A DNA stretch of 64,000 nucleotides, taken from assembly GCF_047948215.1 (NCBI RefSeq), contig NC_134455.1, positions 105,542,495 through 105,606,494 of the forward strand, written 5' to 3'. Both the position numbers and the translations under genes were made by a program. Shown here piece by piece: positions 1 to 10,764 of the stretch (its first letter is position 1; each line of letters opens with the position of its first letter). The notes under the pieces were generated by a model. It saw nothing but the letters and a program-made list of their open reading frames with translations, had not been told where the DNA came from and did not search any database. This DNA comes from Lycorma delicatula. Lineage: Eukaryota; Arthropoda; Insecta; Hemiptera; Fulgoridae.

Positions 1-437
1 TGTATTTATTAAATTCGGCAACATTGGAAGCTATTAATGAAATTCACTGGCAATTGTGCCTAATCACAAGAATAATACAATTTATTGTAACATACACACT
101 AATAATATGTTTAAATATTTTTGTAATTACTTACCGTTTAATTAAACTGTATTCTTTTTTTTCTAGTTAACTATAATTTTCAGTACTACGATAATTTTTT
201 ATATTACAATTATAAATACAAATTGTGAAATGAAAATAATGTTTTTTCTACAAATTACTTTATATTCATTACTGTTTTATTATTAAAAAAAATCTATTTT
301 CTTTAAAAGGAATACGAGTACGACAGAAATATCGTAATAAATACTAAATTCCTTTAACGTATACTCCATGGACTTCAATATTTCCTTAATATTTAAGAAA
401 TTTATGATACTAATTCATTAAAAAGTAGTATATAACG
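1..437. other. AT-rich sequence, no gene seen
   Basis: AT-rich sequence with many short A and T runs. I see no convincing coding frame, RNA gene or structured repeat. Confidence 0.6.
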
Positions 438-690
438 CACGGTTTGGTCTTGTGGTAAAACTGGTATCGTAAATCAGCTGATTTCGAACTCCAGAGTTCT
501 AAGTTTCAAATCCTAATAAAGGTAGCTGCTTTTATTCCGATTTGAATACTAGATCGTAGATGTCGGTGTTCTTTGGTGTTTGGGTTTCAATTAACCACAC
601 GTCTCAGGAGTGGTCGACCTGAGTCTGTTGAAGACTACATTTTTACCGGTACGTTCACGCAGATATTTATGTCAAATGGCTTTAACTGTT
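438..690 (+). repeat. tRNA-derived SINE, diverged copy
   Basis: The head (about 440-515) looks like a degraded tRNA: a box-A-like stretch (TGGTCTTGTGGTAAAACTGG) followed by a weak box-B-like stretch (TTTCAAATCCTAATAAAGG). The body aligns with the minus-strand SINE at 21681-21989. Shared blocks are AATCAGCTGATTT, GAATACTAGATCGT, TTCTTTGGTG, TTTGGGTTTCAATTAACCACAC (as a diverged match) and TCTCAGGA.TGGTCGA. SINEs of this kind are transcribed by RNA polymerase III from the internal promoter and moved by a LINE reverse transcriptase. The tail after about 650 is poorly conserved and I see no clear target-site duplication, so the ends are approximate. The tRNA head is too decayed to be a working tRNA gene. 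Confidence 0.72.
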
Positions 691-1021
691 AATGCGAATA
701 TGAATTAAAATAAAAAAAATAATTTATAATATATATGAATAATTTTTTTTAAATTTCAGTAAAATTGTGCCCTAATTTGTAGTAAATGTTCATCAGGTAA
801 GTTCATATATTCAACTTATTAATAAAATTGATTAATAAAATAACTTACGTAAAAAATTATGGTTTTTAGAGTGGTCAACATTGAAAAATATCAAAATCTA
901 AATTCAATTAATTGTAATTCGTAAATAATACATATTAATTAAATGAAAAAGTAAAATTTTAACCTTTTCTTTTTATGTAATAAGTAATAATAGAAGAAAT
1001 TAATTTGTTTATCTATTATAA
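691..1021. other. AT-rich sequence, no gene seen
   Basis: Extremely AT-rich spacer between the SINE and the 44-bp palindrome. No coding frame or repeat structure could be supported. Confidence 0.6.
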
Positions 1022-1065
1022 CTCATTAGCTGTTGATCAGGGGTCCCTGATCAACAGCTAATGAG
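1022..1065. repeat. 44-bp near-perfect palindrome
   Basis: Two perfectly complementary 21-nt arms (1022-1042 and 1045-1065) are separated only by GT. The left arm begins CTCATTAGCTGTTG and the right arm ends CAACAGCTAATGAG. The central part reads GATCAGGG-GT-CCCTGATC. A 2-nt loop is too tight for a normal RNA hairpin, so a folded-back insertion junction or a cruciform-prone palindrome is more likely than a small RNA gene. The arms show no decay, unlike the surrounding sequence. Confidence 0.95.
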
Positions 1066-1087
1066 CAACAACTATAGCAAATAAAGG

Positions 1088-1441
1088 ATGTACAGAGTGA
1101 TACACATAGAAACAGAAGAAATTTCAGAACATGTTTTATTAGTGAAAATAATGAAAAAAATTCATATAATTAAACGTATGGAATGCTTTGTTTTCAAGTT
1201 ACGGCTAGCGATAGATTATGCTCGGATTTCAACTCTTCTAATAAAAGAAGCTCTACTTAACTTTTGGGATCCAAATAAAGGAGTAAAGTATGTGGTTTCT
1301 TATGTAATTTTAGCTGAGAATTTTGATAAAATAGTAACTTCAGTTGTTTTTAATACACAAAAGACTAGATCGTTGACGAAAAACAAGTTTTTTTTAGGTT
1401 TACAGAACAATAACTTCGTTAAAAGATTAATAAATGCTTAA
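1088..1441 (+). CDS. Uncertain 117-codon ORF, probably repeat-derived
   Basis: An ATG-started frame of 117 codons begins 22 bp after the palindrome at 1022-1065. The product is Lys/Ile/Val-rich, has no recognisable domain, no signal peptide and no transposase or RT motif. The sequence just inside it (GTACAGAGTGATACACATAG) resembles the TACAGGGTGATTCA-type opening of unclassified insect interspersed repeats; that resemblance is from memory and not tested here. I would treat this as an accidental or repeat-derived ORF rather than a host gene. A cDNA match or conserved orthologues would change that view. Confidence 0.15.
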   Translation: MYRVIHIETEEISEHVLLVKIMKKIHIIKRMECFVFKLRLAIDYARISTLLIKEALLNFWDPNKGVKYVVSYVILAENFDKIVTSVVFNTQKTRSLTKNKFFLGLQNNNFVKRLINA

Positions 1442-4111
1442 GTTCTAGTAACAAGCCTTGTACAAAATTTAATTCTGAGAAAACTAATGTGAATACAGTC
1501 AATAAAAAGTAAATAAAAACTTTTAAAAATCGATCTTTTTATTGAGGCATATAATATAAGAATGGCATTAGGAATAAGTTTTTCAAATTGAACAACTATA
1601 AAATAAATTTTAATCCCAGTGAAGTACTATTACAAAAAGATTTTTTTTTTTTTTTAGGAGTGTAATATTATAAAATGTTAAGAAATTATAAGTACTTAAG
1701 AATTCCAAATTTTTCAACTCAAAGAAGTGGTTTTGATAACAGCCAGATTCGATTCAAAGTATACTTCAAGTAAGCTAGATGCAATTTTTACAAATACATT
1801 TCCTAAAATTATGTGTAGATGTAATTTTTATATTTTTTCGTTTATTTTTATCTCTCATGAATCGGGAGAAATGTTAAAACCATAAATGTATGTATCAGGA
1901 ACTCTACGTTTAAATCATTCAATATAATTTATAGCAACTAAAAAGTATATTAATTTCTCTAATTGTACGTTTCAATATATCTAATTATACATTTACAATA
2001 AGCAGATAGAAATAAAGATAACTGGTAACAATTAGTTTTATTTCATGCATTATGAACTTCCGTTAAGATAGGAGATCCACAAACATTAAAGAATTTTATA
2101 GTAAAAAATCGGTAAAATTGAATGAAGAATCAAATCAGTCTTAATTTATATCACTACAAATTAAGTAATATGACTACGAAGCCAAAAGTTATAATGGATT
2201 TATTAAACAAAAATAATATTTGACTCTTTTTAATCTTTTGAACATATAATTTATTTCAGCGCCAATATTCACAAATTTTTTTTTATTAAAAAATTTAAAC
2301 GTAATTTGTTCTTTATTATACAACTAGCTGTAATTTTAAATAAAATATATTTGAAATAGAATAAATAAGTCATATTTTAATTAAAAACTTTTTTCAGGAT
2401 TGTATTTCCCTATTTATAGAAAGTTCTATAAATGTTTAATTTTACTTATTTTTTAATTAATTTTTTACTCTAATTAACCACATAGCTTTTGATCAATTCT
2501 TATTTCTGTAACATGTATTCAAATTATAATTTTCATGAATTGGTATTTTGGGTTATTTTTTCTGTAAATTTGCAAACTTATTAAAATTATGGATTCATTT
2601 TTATTACGCTTTACTTTTTATAAAAATTTGTTTATTTTCTTGTTAGAATAGATCTAAAGCTATTAGCAATTTTGCCAAAAATAGACATAAAAAAAAGTCT
2701 TTAATGTTATTAACATATTACCCGTATTTTATCATATATCGTTGAATTTTCCTATCAAATCTATAATTTTTGTAAACTACAGAAATAATGAAATATTGAT
2801 TGGACTAAAAGAAAAAAAAAATTGTAACAACGAAATTTTTAATTAATTAAGCAGAAAAAAACATAACATCTAAATGAAAAACTTATAATTATCACCGCTC
2901 TAATTTTTCTTTATTTCCTGTAAAACAAAAGAATTAAAATGTTTTTAAGTTTCAAATAAACTAATCCTAAAAATAAAAAATAAAAAACATAAAAGTTTGA
3001 TATAAAATTATGGCAAATAGGAATAAAAGCATTTTTCCAAAAATTATATATGAATCTAGAAAAATAATTTTCTACTTTTCAATAAGTAGGTTTTTCCTTC
3101 TTATTTATGATAGATCAACTTCCACGCATATATATAAAAAATTTATTTAAAGGATTATGGCTTATTATTATTGTCAATGAAGTTTTATATTATTTTGTTC
3201 AGCGTTCAAAATGTGAGAATTTTTTTTATTACATTATAACACTTTTATTTTAAAACAAAAAAAAAGTTACTGATTTAAAAAAGTAAAATTTAAAAAAGTT
3301 ACAACTATGTAAGTAAACAAGTAAAAATATATATTTTAAATTTAATACCAGTTGAACCCGTAGATCTTGAACAAACAGTTATTTAAAGTTGAACGAATTG
3401 TTTTCGCTTGTTTTTAAATTTTTAAAAGTAAGCGGTAGCAGCAAGAGAATATCTCACCGGTTTAACGGTACGACGCCTACTGCCGCATGTGAAGTTCGAA
3501 ACTACCCAGAACGCTTGCTCAGTAGGAACATAATATCATCCCTTCACACCCTTACACTTAAAATGACACCCTTCCACTACGTAAAACTAAAAATTCAAAT
3601 CGAATACCAGCAATAATTCAGCTTTATCAGGGCAAACATTAAATAAAAATTCCTTGGCAATTATTATTTTTTATTTATTTATTCAGAATTAATTTAAGTT
3701 TTTAATTTTATTTTTATTGGGATAAAAATCAAGATTTTTTATATTATTAAATTCCTCAAAAAACAACACAGCAATAATAATAAAAATTTTATAACGAAAT
3801 AACTATTGAATATACGTTCAAAAAAATATAAAAAGAAATAAAAAAATATTCATAAGCAAAAAAATGTAAAGGTTTAATAAAAAAGCAAAACAGAACTGTA
3901 CGAAGATCCTACGAAAACTCCATCTGCTGAAATTGAAAGTGTAAAATCCCATTACTTGTTATTCGTCCTGTAGTAAATAAAATTACAACTAAAATGGAAA
4001 ATTAGATTTACAAATAAATGCTGTTATTGAACAAAGGATAATAAATAGTAAATAAAATAAACAAAATAGGTTTTGTTTAAAAATCAAAAAGAAATATTAT
4101 TTATGCTCTTA
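1442..4111. other. AT-rich sequence with one GC-richer patch
   Basis: Mostly AT-rich with no supported gene. A GC-richer patch at about 3345-3560 stands out and contains a 75-codon ORF (3389-3616) without recognisable domains. Such a patch inside AT-rich sequence is often a decayed mobile element, but I could not assign it to a family. Confidence 0.5.
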
Positions 4112-4136
4112 GTGTGTGTGCGCGCGTGTGTGTGTA
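4112..4136. repeat. (GT)n/(GC)n microsatellite
   Basis: Alternating purine-pyrimidine tract: GTGTGTGTG, then CGCGCG, then TGTGTGTGT. It is a simple repeat with Z-DNA-forming potential and has no neighbouring gene. Confidence 0.9.
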
Positions 4137-5864
4137 TAGATTCTGGTTTAATATTCCAAGGAATGTAAAATGACCTCTTTATTGAAGATTTAGACCTCAA
4201 CATCCATCAGGTAAATTTTTCATTTAAGAAAACGTTTCTTCTAATAAATTCACTTTAGTAAAGAAATCTGGCCTTAAAAATTTCCTAAAATAAACTCGTT
4301 TGAGCCTAGAAAAACTGAAAAATTGGTTATAACTGTGTAAAGATACTCCAACGACAGCCGTTTTTTGCTTTTATGAATGTTTTAACATGTTACCTACATG
4401 AATCTTTGTATGGTTAAAAGAAGTTAAACAAAATGTGTTTGGAAAAATATTTGCAATGTTATCTGACGTCCGGTTATCCAAATGTAGAATGATAGAGAAT
4501 CAAAATGGGTTTTCTTTATGCATTCAATGGATATAAAAGTAACCTAAATTTACCGATTTAAGAGATTCCTTCATATTTTTGGAATATTTAATGATAAATT
4601 TTATAACTATTATAGTTAAAGACATCATCACTTAATTTAAATTCCCTTCAAAGTTTAGCGTGATCTTTAAATACCTTCTTACAGTCTGTATTCCAACAGT
4701 AGACGATCCCTGATTTCATAGGTATAGGATTGTAACACGTAGTTTCTAGGATTGTAATAATAATGTTATGAACTCTAAATACTGCTATCCTCTGCAATAT
4801 TATCCAGTTATATAGGTTTGAACATTTTGTTTAAACAGTACTTTTTCATAATTCATGACGTACGATAGAAGATCAATATACGATCAATACTTCGATGATA
4901 AATTCTGATAGAAGCAAGTACTATCAATAAATATTAAGGTATGCAAAATTACATGAAGAAATAACACTATAATTTATATAAAAAGTTCTAAGGAATGTAA
5001 TGCATAAAGCGTAGGGATCCTTCGTGAAGTTAAATTCATTAAGCAGAATATCATTAGCAGATTATCATTAAGCAGAATATGATTTATTTAGCGTATGGCA
5101 CCAAAACACAACACCAGTTACAGTCAAAAATTACAAAGATTTAAAAAATTAATATAAGCTACTGATTCTGGAGTCCCCATCAGGAAATCTTCAGGATTCC
5201 TTTCATAAGCTGTCCTAGGGCAAACCGATAAATGATCGATATAAAGAGTGGTAAAAATATTAAAAGATAACTGAGAAAATCTTCATGAAAGTCACGAGAT
5301 TTTTTGCTCGGAATGTCTACAGGTACGAAATTGATATATAATAAAGAAAAAAAGAAGCATTGTTGGCAAAATTAGTTAGGTTCACACTACAGCTATAAGT
5401 AGGGTTCAAATTAAAAAAATATATATTTATTAATTAATTTGCTTTTAATGATAATTAAACAAATTAATGCTCGTAATACATTGTAAATCACTAATTTATT
5501 CATAAAATTAATTTTGTTTAAAATCCTGTATATAATTAAAGAAAACTGAAAAAAACCACTGAAATATTTGTTCGTAATATAGAATTTTCTAGATTTCATT
5601 TGAATAAATAATATAGTAGTCGTACAAAACACAGAGAAATTTATTTGCTTTAATACTGCCACGGGCTGGAAGGATTTAAACTAATTTTTTTTTAATAAAA
5701 AAATAATAAATTCCATCCAGATTATTATTTATTTTTTTACTAGTATTTAAATATTCAATAATTTATTAAAAATTACCAGAAAGCTGCAGTTTAGAAATTA
5801 ATGAATTAAAAATTCTTTTCTTGAACTAAAATCTAATTATTGATTGGAGATAATTATTGAAATG

Positions 5865-5867
<3 letters not shown>
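4137..5867. other. AT-rich sequence, no gene seen
   Basis: No supported coding region. A small imperfect duplication occurs at about 5036-5085, where CATTAAGCAGAATAT appears twice 28 bp apart with a related CATTAGCAGATTAT between. The 83-codon minus-strand ORF at 5411-5662 has no recognisable features and is probably chance. Confidence 0.55.

Positions 5868-5901
<34 letters not shown>
5868..5901. repeat. (AT)n microsatellite
   Basis: About 17 uninterrupted AT dinucleotides. Confidence 0.95.
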
Positions 5902-5910
<9 letters not shown>

Positions 5911-6495
5911 TAGGATACTTATGATAAAGATGTTCAAAAAATTTGTCACAAAATAAATTTTACAAACTAATGTAATACATTAAAATATGTGCAAAAAAAA
6001 TGTTATTGGATTCACAAGAATGTAATGTCAGTTTTGTAGTGTGAAAAAACTCAATATATTTAATACAAAGTATAAATTTAATCAGTATTTTACATTTTAT
6101 CTAATCATCTTCTGCCATCTTTCTGACAACGTTCGTAAAACTAACTTCTGACCCTTATCAGCAAATTTACTTAAATTATCTCTGACACCTTCGAGGCAAT
6201 CAATAACAGAGTAAACTTCGCATAACTCTATGTAAACCTCAGTAGTTTCTTGCTGGGAATAAAAAATTAAAATGTTGAAAACGTTCTTTTTCCCCCTCCA
6301 TGTTAAAATTGACCCTAAAGAATTGTAAACAGGTGCAAAAAAAGTTAAGCCAATTTTTATCTAAAATATGCTAAAAATGACAACTACTTAATCTTAAAAC
6401 TAAACACAAATATAATATTGGGAAAATTCCTTAAAAACAAACCTAAAACTATGTTTGAAAACTGAAATTACTTTTATGCTAACCCCAACATATTA
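5902..6495. other. AT-rich flank, no gene seen
   Basis: AT-rich flank on the 3' side of the truncated Jockey element. It lacks a LINE 3' UTR or poly(A) signature, which matters for how that element ended. Confidence 0.5.
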
Positions 6496-6511
6496 CTACA
6501 GTTGTAACACA

Positions 6512-7560
6512 TTACAATTGTATAATAAATACACTACTATTATAATCTGGGAGGAAGGACTCCACCTCGGTTGTGTGGTCGTCATTCGGGGCGGGAGGGG
6601 GATTTGGAGTAAATTGGTTCTCCAGTGAGTCGGTGTAAACCTCCACCCTGTGCGCCTCCGAATATGCCAAAAGGCCTTGTTGCCCCACAACCGGGTGGCG
6701 GGGCTTCTTTCCTTCTCGCAGTTTTTTGTTTAGCCTGAACACCGAAGAGTGATAGTCTGAGACCGTGGTGAGGTATTCGTTCCACGAATCCTCTCGATGT
6801 TGTGCCAGCAGCTGTTTCACTCTGTCCATTTGAATATAAAAAGCCCTTTTATTATCGGGGGACAGGGTGATTCGGTATCTCCTCCTCAGTCGGTGCTTTT
6901 CTCTTATAGCATCAAAGACGTGAGGTGGGAGATTATTACGGATAGGCCTCGTGGTCTTTTCCGTAGAGCTGTTTGATAGGGCCTCGGTCATTGACGATGT
7001 GACGCGTTCGACCGTGGCGTCGATTTCCTCCGGTGTGGTCAGGAGTTCAGGATGCGCTGGTCTGTAATCCCGTTGGAGAGTTTCATAGAACCTTTTCCAA
7101 TTAACTGACTGACCTTCGGGGTATAGTTGGGGGGGTCTCGGCCGCCCCCTACTTGGCCCAATTCCAATAATACAGGAGACTGGTCCGTGCTGAAGTCTTC
7201 TATCGTTTCAATCATGACCGGAGTTGTACCGCCTTCATGATTGCGATGTCGAGCACACAGGTCTTGATCTGCCCGTTCGATGAACGAAGGTGGGCACCTC
7301 GAGTCCTATGACGACTAACCTACGTGCTCGTGCCCTTTTGTATAGCAATCTGCCAGTTGCACTTGCAAATTGCTATTCCAAGACTCGTGCTTAGCTTTGA
7401 GGTTGCACATGAGTATCATGAACCCATCCCAATCTTCTAGCACGGCATCTAGATCTGCGCCGGGTACTGCTGGGTTTGGTTTATTATAAGCCGAAATCAG
7501 CCAAGACACCGTGCATAGATGCTCCACATGTACACAAGTCTGCTCCATTACGTTAGTGTG
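6512..7560 (-). pseudogene. Jockey-type endonuclease plus linker, broken
   Basis: The endonuclease would nick target DNA for reverse transcription. The 7548-7315 frame carries ISAYNKPNPAV and DLDAVLEDW, then CNLKAKHESWNSN, a damaged form of the family GDLNAKHxxWNS motif (the catalytic Asp-Asn pair reads C-N). Further on, in shifting frames, VLDIAIMKAV and IEDFSTDQSPVLLELG correspond to the C-terminal D-I and SDHxPV motifs, the latter altered to TDQSPV. The 159-codon frame at 6991-6512 is the linker between endonuclease and RT: NNLPPHVFDAIREKHRLRRRYR, read as a family match, then SWNEYL, LNKKLREG and DSLENQFTPN. The chain ends in unrelated residues before any RT motif. Frameshifts and lost catalytic residues make it inactive. 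Confidence 0.82.
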
Positions 7561-7627
7561 GAGGTCGACCCGCGTGTGTATATGGCGTCTGTGGTCTAAA
7601 ATTGCGGTTCCGCCGCTGACAGGTCGT

Positions 7628-7663
7628 AATCTCTTAAGGACTGAATGCAGTCCTTAAGAGATT
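7628..7663. repeat. 36-bp palindrome inside the Jockey element
   Basis: Perfect 16-nt arms (7628-7643 and 7648-7663) flank the 4-nt spacer AATG; the core is CTCTTAAGGACTG / CAGTCCTTAAGAG. It lies between the gag and endonuclease segments. It is not an expected part of a Jockey coding region and looks like a local inverted duplication acquired during decay. Confidence 0.93.
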
Positions 7664-7759
7664 TTGCTTGGATCAGGCGGAGCAACATTGCTAGAATTTC
7701 CGGTAGGACATCTTTAATTGTCACTTGTGACAAGAAATCCTTGCCGGAACTCTCCTTCG

Positions 7760-8960
7760 GGAGTGAGGTTTTATTTATTTTCCCGCTGGTGGGGCCGGGA
7801 GTCGTTAACGCCTTTTTGGTGGGGCTTCTGTGACCTTAGTGTGTTTGCCAGACGTCGTAGGTTTGGCACCCCTCTCTTTGAATTTGCCGATTGTTCGTCT
7901 GCCTTTTTCCCTAGCGGAGCAGGCTTCGTCGCAGGCTTGTTCGGTTTTTTTGCCTCCACCTTTTTTGTAACTATTGTCGGTTTAGGCTTTGTTCGTGTAG
8001 GGGTAGGTTATTCTCATTTTTCCACCATCATCGTTACCACCAGTAACTACCTGTGGCTGGGGGCTCGGTTTCCCCCCTCCGGCGACTCGTGCCCCGCTAC
8101 GTCCGTGAGTAAGAGCGGACGTTTTTGCTCCTAAAAATAAGGACAGTCCCTTAAATTGGCCGGGTGCGGTCCCTTACAGTTTGCACACTAGGTTGTCTCT
8201 TCGCGCGGCTTTAGACACGTCGCCGTGTCGTGGTCTCCACTACATTTCTCGCAGAGCTGTGTCCTACGGCAATAGTTCGACGAGTGGCCGAACTTTTGGC
8301 ATCTGTGGCATTGGGGCGGACCCCCTCGAGAGACAAATACGGTAACCTTAATTCTACAATAGAATAAGTTTTCCAGTTCATAAATGCCCCTGGTGGCTGG
8401 CGTTCGTTTTAAGGCGACGAGGCACGTGGGGGTCTTCCTTCCGTCCCTCGTCGGCAGCTTTTTAACTGGAACTGCCTCGTAACCGAGCGAGGTCAGCTTG
8501 TCTTTTACCTCTTCCGGGGTGGCCCCATAAGGGATGCCCTGGATATTTAAGGGATGCTCCCTATATTTTGGAAGCTGAAAGGAGTAAAAGACGACTCTCT
8601 TGAAATGCAGAAAACTCTGTACTTCGCTGAAGTCGCCTTCGCTGATTAGCTGCAGCCGTACAGAGAGCCCGGTTTTTTTGGCTACCAGGCGCCCTCTTAT
8701 AATGGCGGAATTTGCTCTCGCCAGTGTTGTCACTCCTTGGGGCACTCCAACATCATAGGTGGGATTTTCTCTAGCCCAGTGACCGGAGGTTGCGAGGAAT
8801 TTCCATCGCTAACCTCCATGGTAGCTGCTGCCGTTTCAGAGCTGCCCCTCGTAGTGTTCGGCTCCTCGGAGTGTTGATCACCCGTGGTTACCGACCTACG
8901 CTTTTAAAGGTTTCTTGCTCCCTCACCGTTATCCTCTCCTCCATCATAAAGCTCCGGGAG
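7760..8960 (-). pseudogene. Jockey-type ORF1 (gag-like, zinc knuckles), broken
   Basis: The ORF1 protein of Jockey elements binds RNA and carries it to the target. The longest frame (8745-8188, 185 codons) contains the pre-knuckle domain (HPLNIQGIPYGATPEEVKDK) and two knuckles: CHRCQKFGHSSNYC (C-x2-C-x4-H-x4-C) and CEKCSGDHDTATC (C-x2-C-x3-H-x4-C). A third, CANCKGPHPANLRDC, follows directly after an in-frame TAG near 8190. Upstream of 8745 another frame carries GLEKIPPMMLE, the usual lead-in, separated by a frameshift near 8730; a further break lies near 8890. A Lys/Pro/Arg-rich C-terminal tail is seen at 7959-7771. Stops and frameshifts mean no functional product. Confidence 0.85.
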
Positions 8961-8979
8961 GGCGAACTAGAAGTAATTT

Positions 8980-9015
8980 AACATAATATAATAAAATTAT
9001 TTATTATATTATGTT
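8980..9015. repeat. AT-rich 36-bp hairpin at the gag 5' boundary
   Basis: Arms AACATAATATAATAA and TTATTATATTATGTT are perfectly complementary (15 nt each) around a 6-nt spacer. The hairpin sits exactly where the GC-rich Jockey coding block gives way to AT-rich sequence. It could belong to the 5' UTR or mark a small insertion there. Confidence 0.85.
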
Positions 9016-9480
9016 TAATTTATATGATCTCCAATTTAATGGCACAATTATTAAATTAAATTTAAATTAACTTATATGAAGTTAAATTAAATCAATTTTA
9101 GAATTAAAAATAAAATTACTTGTAAAAGTCCAATTGTATTCACTAATACAATATTAACTTATAGATAATAAACAAGTATTACAAGTATTAACAAGAGCTA
9201 TACAAGTATTAACTTATAGATATAAATAAAATTAGAAAGTTTTTAAACAAAGGTTTAAAACTTATCCGGTCGTTGACAATAGCTTCGGTATGCGGTTGAG
9301 AGCCTGGGTAGGCGTCCTAACGGGATGTTGCCGAGATCACATGGTCATGGGCACATGTAGCCGGAAACGAAGCAGAACACCACCACACAAGCACTAGTAA
9401 CATACACTAACGCAGGAGCACTATTTAACACAACCTTTCACGTTCACTTCTCAACAGAGACTCCATATCACATATGTAAC

Positions 9481-10565
9481 AGGTTTGTTTATAGATATTA
9501 CAATGCAATAATATTTTTAGCTACTAATCACATAGAAAATGTAAAACACTACCTCGGACACAGCTTTCTAGTAAAACTGTGATTTTGTCACAAAAACTAC
9601 AAATACAATGATGATTCTATAAAATATATGTTTTATTTGTAATCGTTAACTGTTTTTATTTAGACTGTTTTGACAACTATAGACAAAAATTTTCTGTTTT
9701 TAAGAAATTGCTTAATATAGAAAAACATAATTTTGACCTTCTTAATCTCTTAAAGTGTTTAATATTTTTTTTTAAACCACTAAAATACCATCACCATTGA
9801 ACTAAAATTATTTGTTATTATAGTTATTTAATTTGAGAGCAATTGACATACAATAAAATATTAGTCTCGACGGATTTCTCATATCTCTGATGTGATAAGA
9901 TAAATTCTGGAACCTTGCTACCTAAAATACTGAAAAAATAAACATATATTATTCTATTTTGGCATTTTAAATAACTGATAAAAATAATTAATAAATTTCT
10001 TATCTGAGAAAAAGTATTTTATAAAAGGAAAATTGAAGGAGTTTTTTTTGTTTAATTTAATTTACATAAAAAATAATAGTAACATTTAACACGAATAAAT
10101 AATAAGAAAGTAGAAATGCAATATATTTACAGGTAACTCGTTTTTACAACATATTTAAGAAACCGTACTCTAAATAATTGAGCACACAAGTACCAAATTC
10201 TACGATAACAGAAATATACAAGCATCAGCAATGAAAAATAAATCTGCCACCTAAACGATTAATAACGGAGGTTTCCCTACAAAAAGTACCAGGAATCCTT
10301 GGAGAGATCTAGTAACCTTAAAAATAGAAAATTGAACTATTGTACATTACTTAACGAAGCTACAAAAAGAGGATCGTTCTGAAATATTACATAAATGAAC
10401 CTTAAGAATGGTTTATTTTGTTTTATATTTTTTGTTTTGTTAATTATGAAAGAGAACACTTTTTCCAAATGCACTTCAAATAAATAAATAGGTTAATTTG
10501 TTTTTTAGGAAACCAGAAATGTTTTAAGTTTGAAACCCGATCAGGCTTGGAATTTTTCGTTATAT
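9481..10565. other. AT-rich sequence, no gene seen
   Basis: No supported ORF, RNA gene or repeat boundary. Confidence 0.55.
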
Positions 10566-10570
10566 AAGTT

Positions 10571-10725
10571 CTCCGGACTAAAAATATCCAAAGATAATGG
10601 CCTATATTTAGAAAACCAGTTGTCGTAATCTCTTAAACGTAGGCTCAATTGAGGAAATATCTCCACAATTTATTCTGTTTACTCTCAAGATCATCCGAAT
10701 ACGCGTGCGTAGAGAAGCTGACTCA
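10571..10725 (+). repeat. Left long inverted repeat of the transposon
   Basis: Left arm of the inverted repeat pair. It aligns block by block with the reverse complement of 11320-11486, with scattered substitutions and small indels. Confidence 0.8.
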
Positions 10726-10764
10726 CAATTCAAATGTAGTTAATTGAGATGTAGACCCCACAAC

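Larger units (their letters stand above)
6496..9480 (-). mobile_element. Jockey-clade non-LTR retrotransposon, 3' truncated
   Basis: On the minus strand the order is a possible 5' UTR (about 9480-8980), a gag-like ORF1 with zinc knuckles (about 8960-7760), then an apurinic-endonuclease-like domain and the endonuclease-RT linker (about 7560-6512). Coding similarity stops near 6500, just before the reverse transcriptase would begin, and the flank is plain AT-rich DNA with no poly(A). Target-primed insertion normally loses the 5' end, so loss of RT and 3' end implies a later deletion or rearrangement. The compact GC-rich block (about 6545-8970) contrasts with its surroundings and marks the coding part. 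The 8980-9240 part is AT-rich, so its assignment to the 5' UTR is inference. Confidence 0.85.

Noticed and set aside
438..515. tRNA gene candidate
   Set aside because: Box-A- and box-B-like sequences are present, but the cloverleaf pairing is poor and the sequence continues into a body shared with another copy, so it is a SINE head.
5036..5085. CRISPR-like or minisatellite array
   Set aside because: Only two to three imperfect copies of a 15-nt block and a eukaryotic context; it is a small local duplication.
7645..8134. Plus-strand ORFs of 62 and 138 codons
   Set aside because: They are antisense to the Lys/Pro-rich C-terminal part of the Jockey ORF1, which explains the Phe/Gly-rich product.
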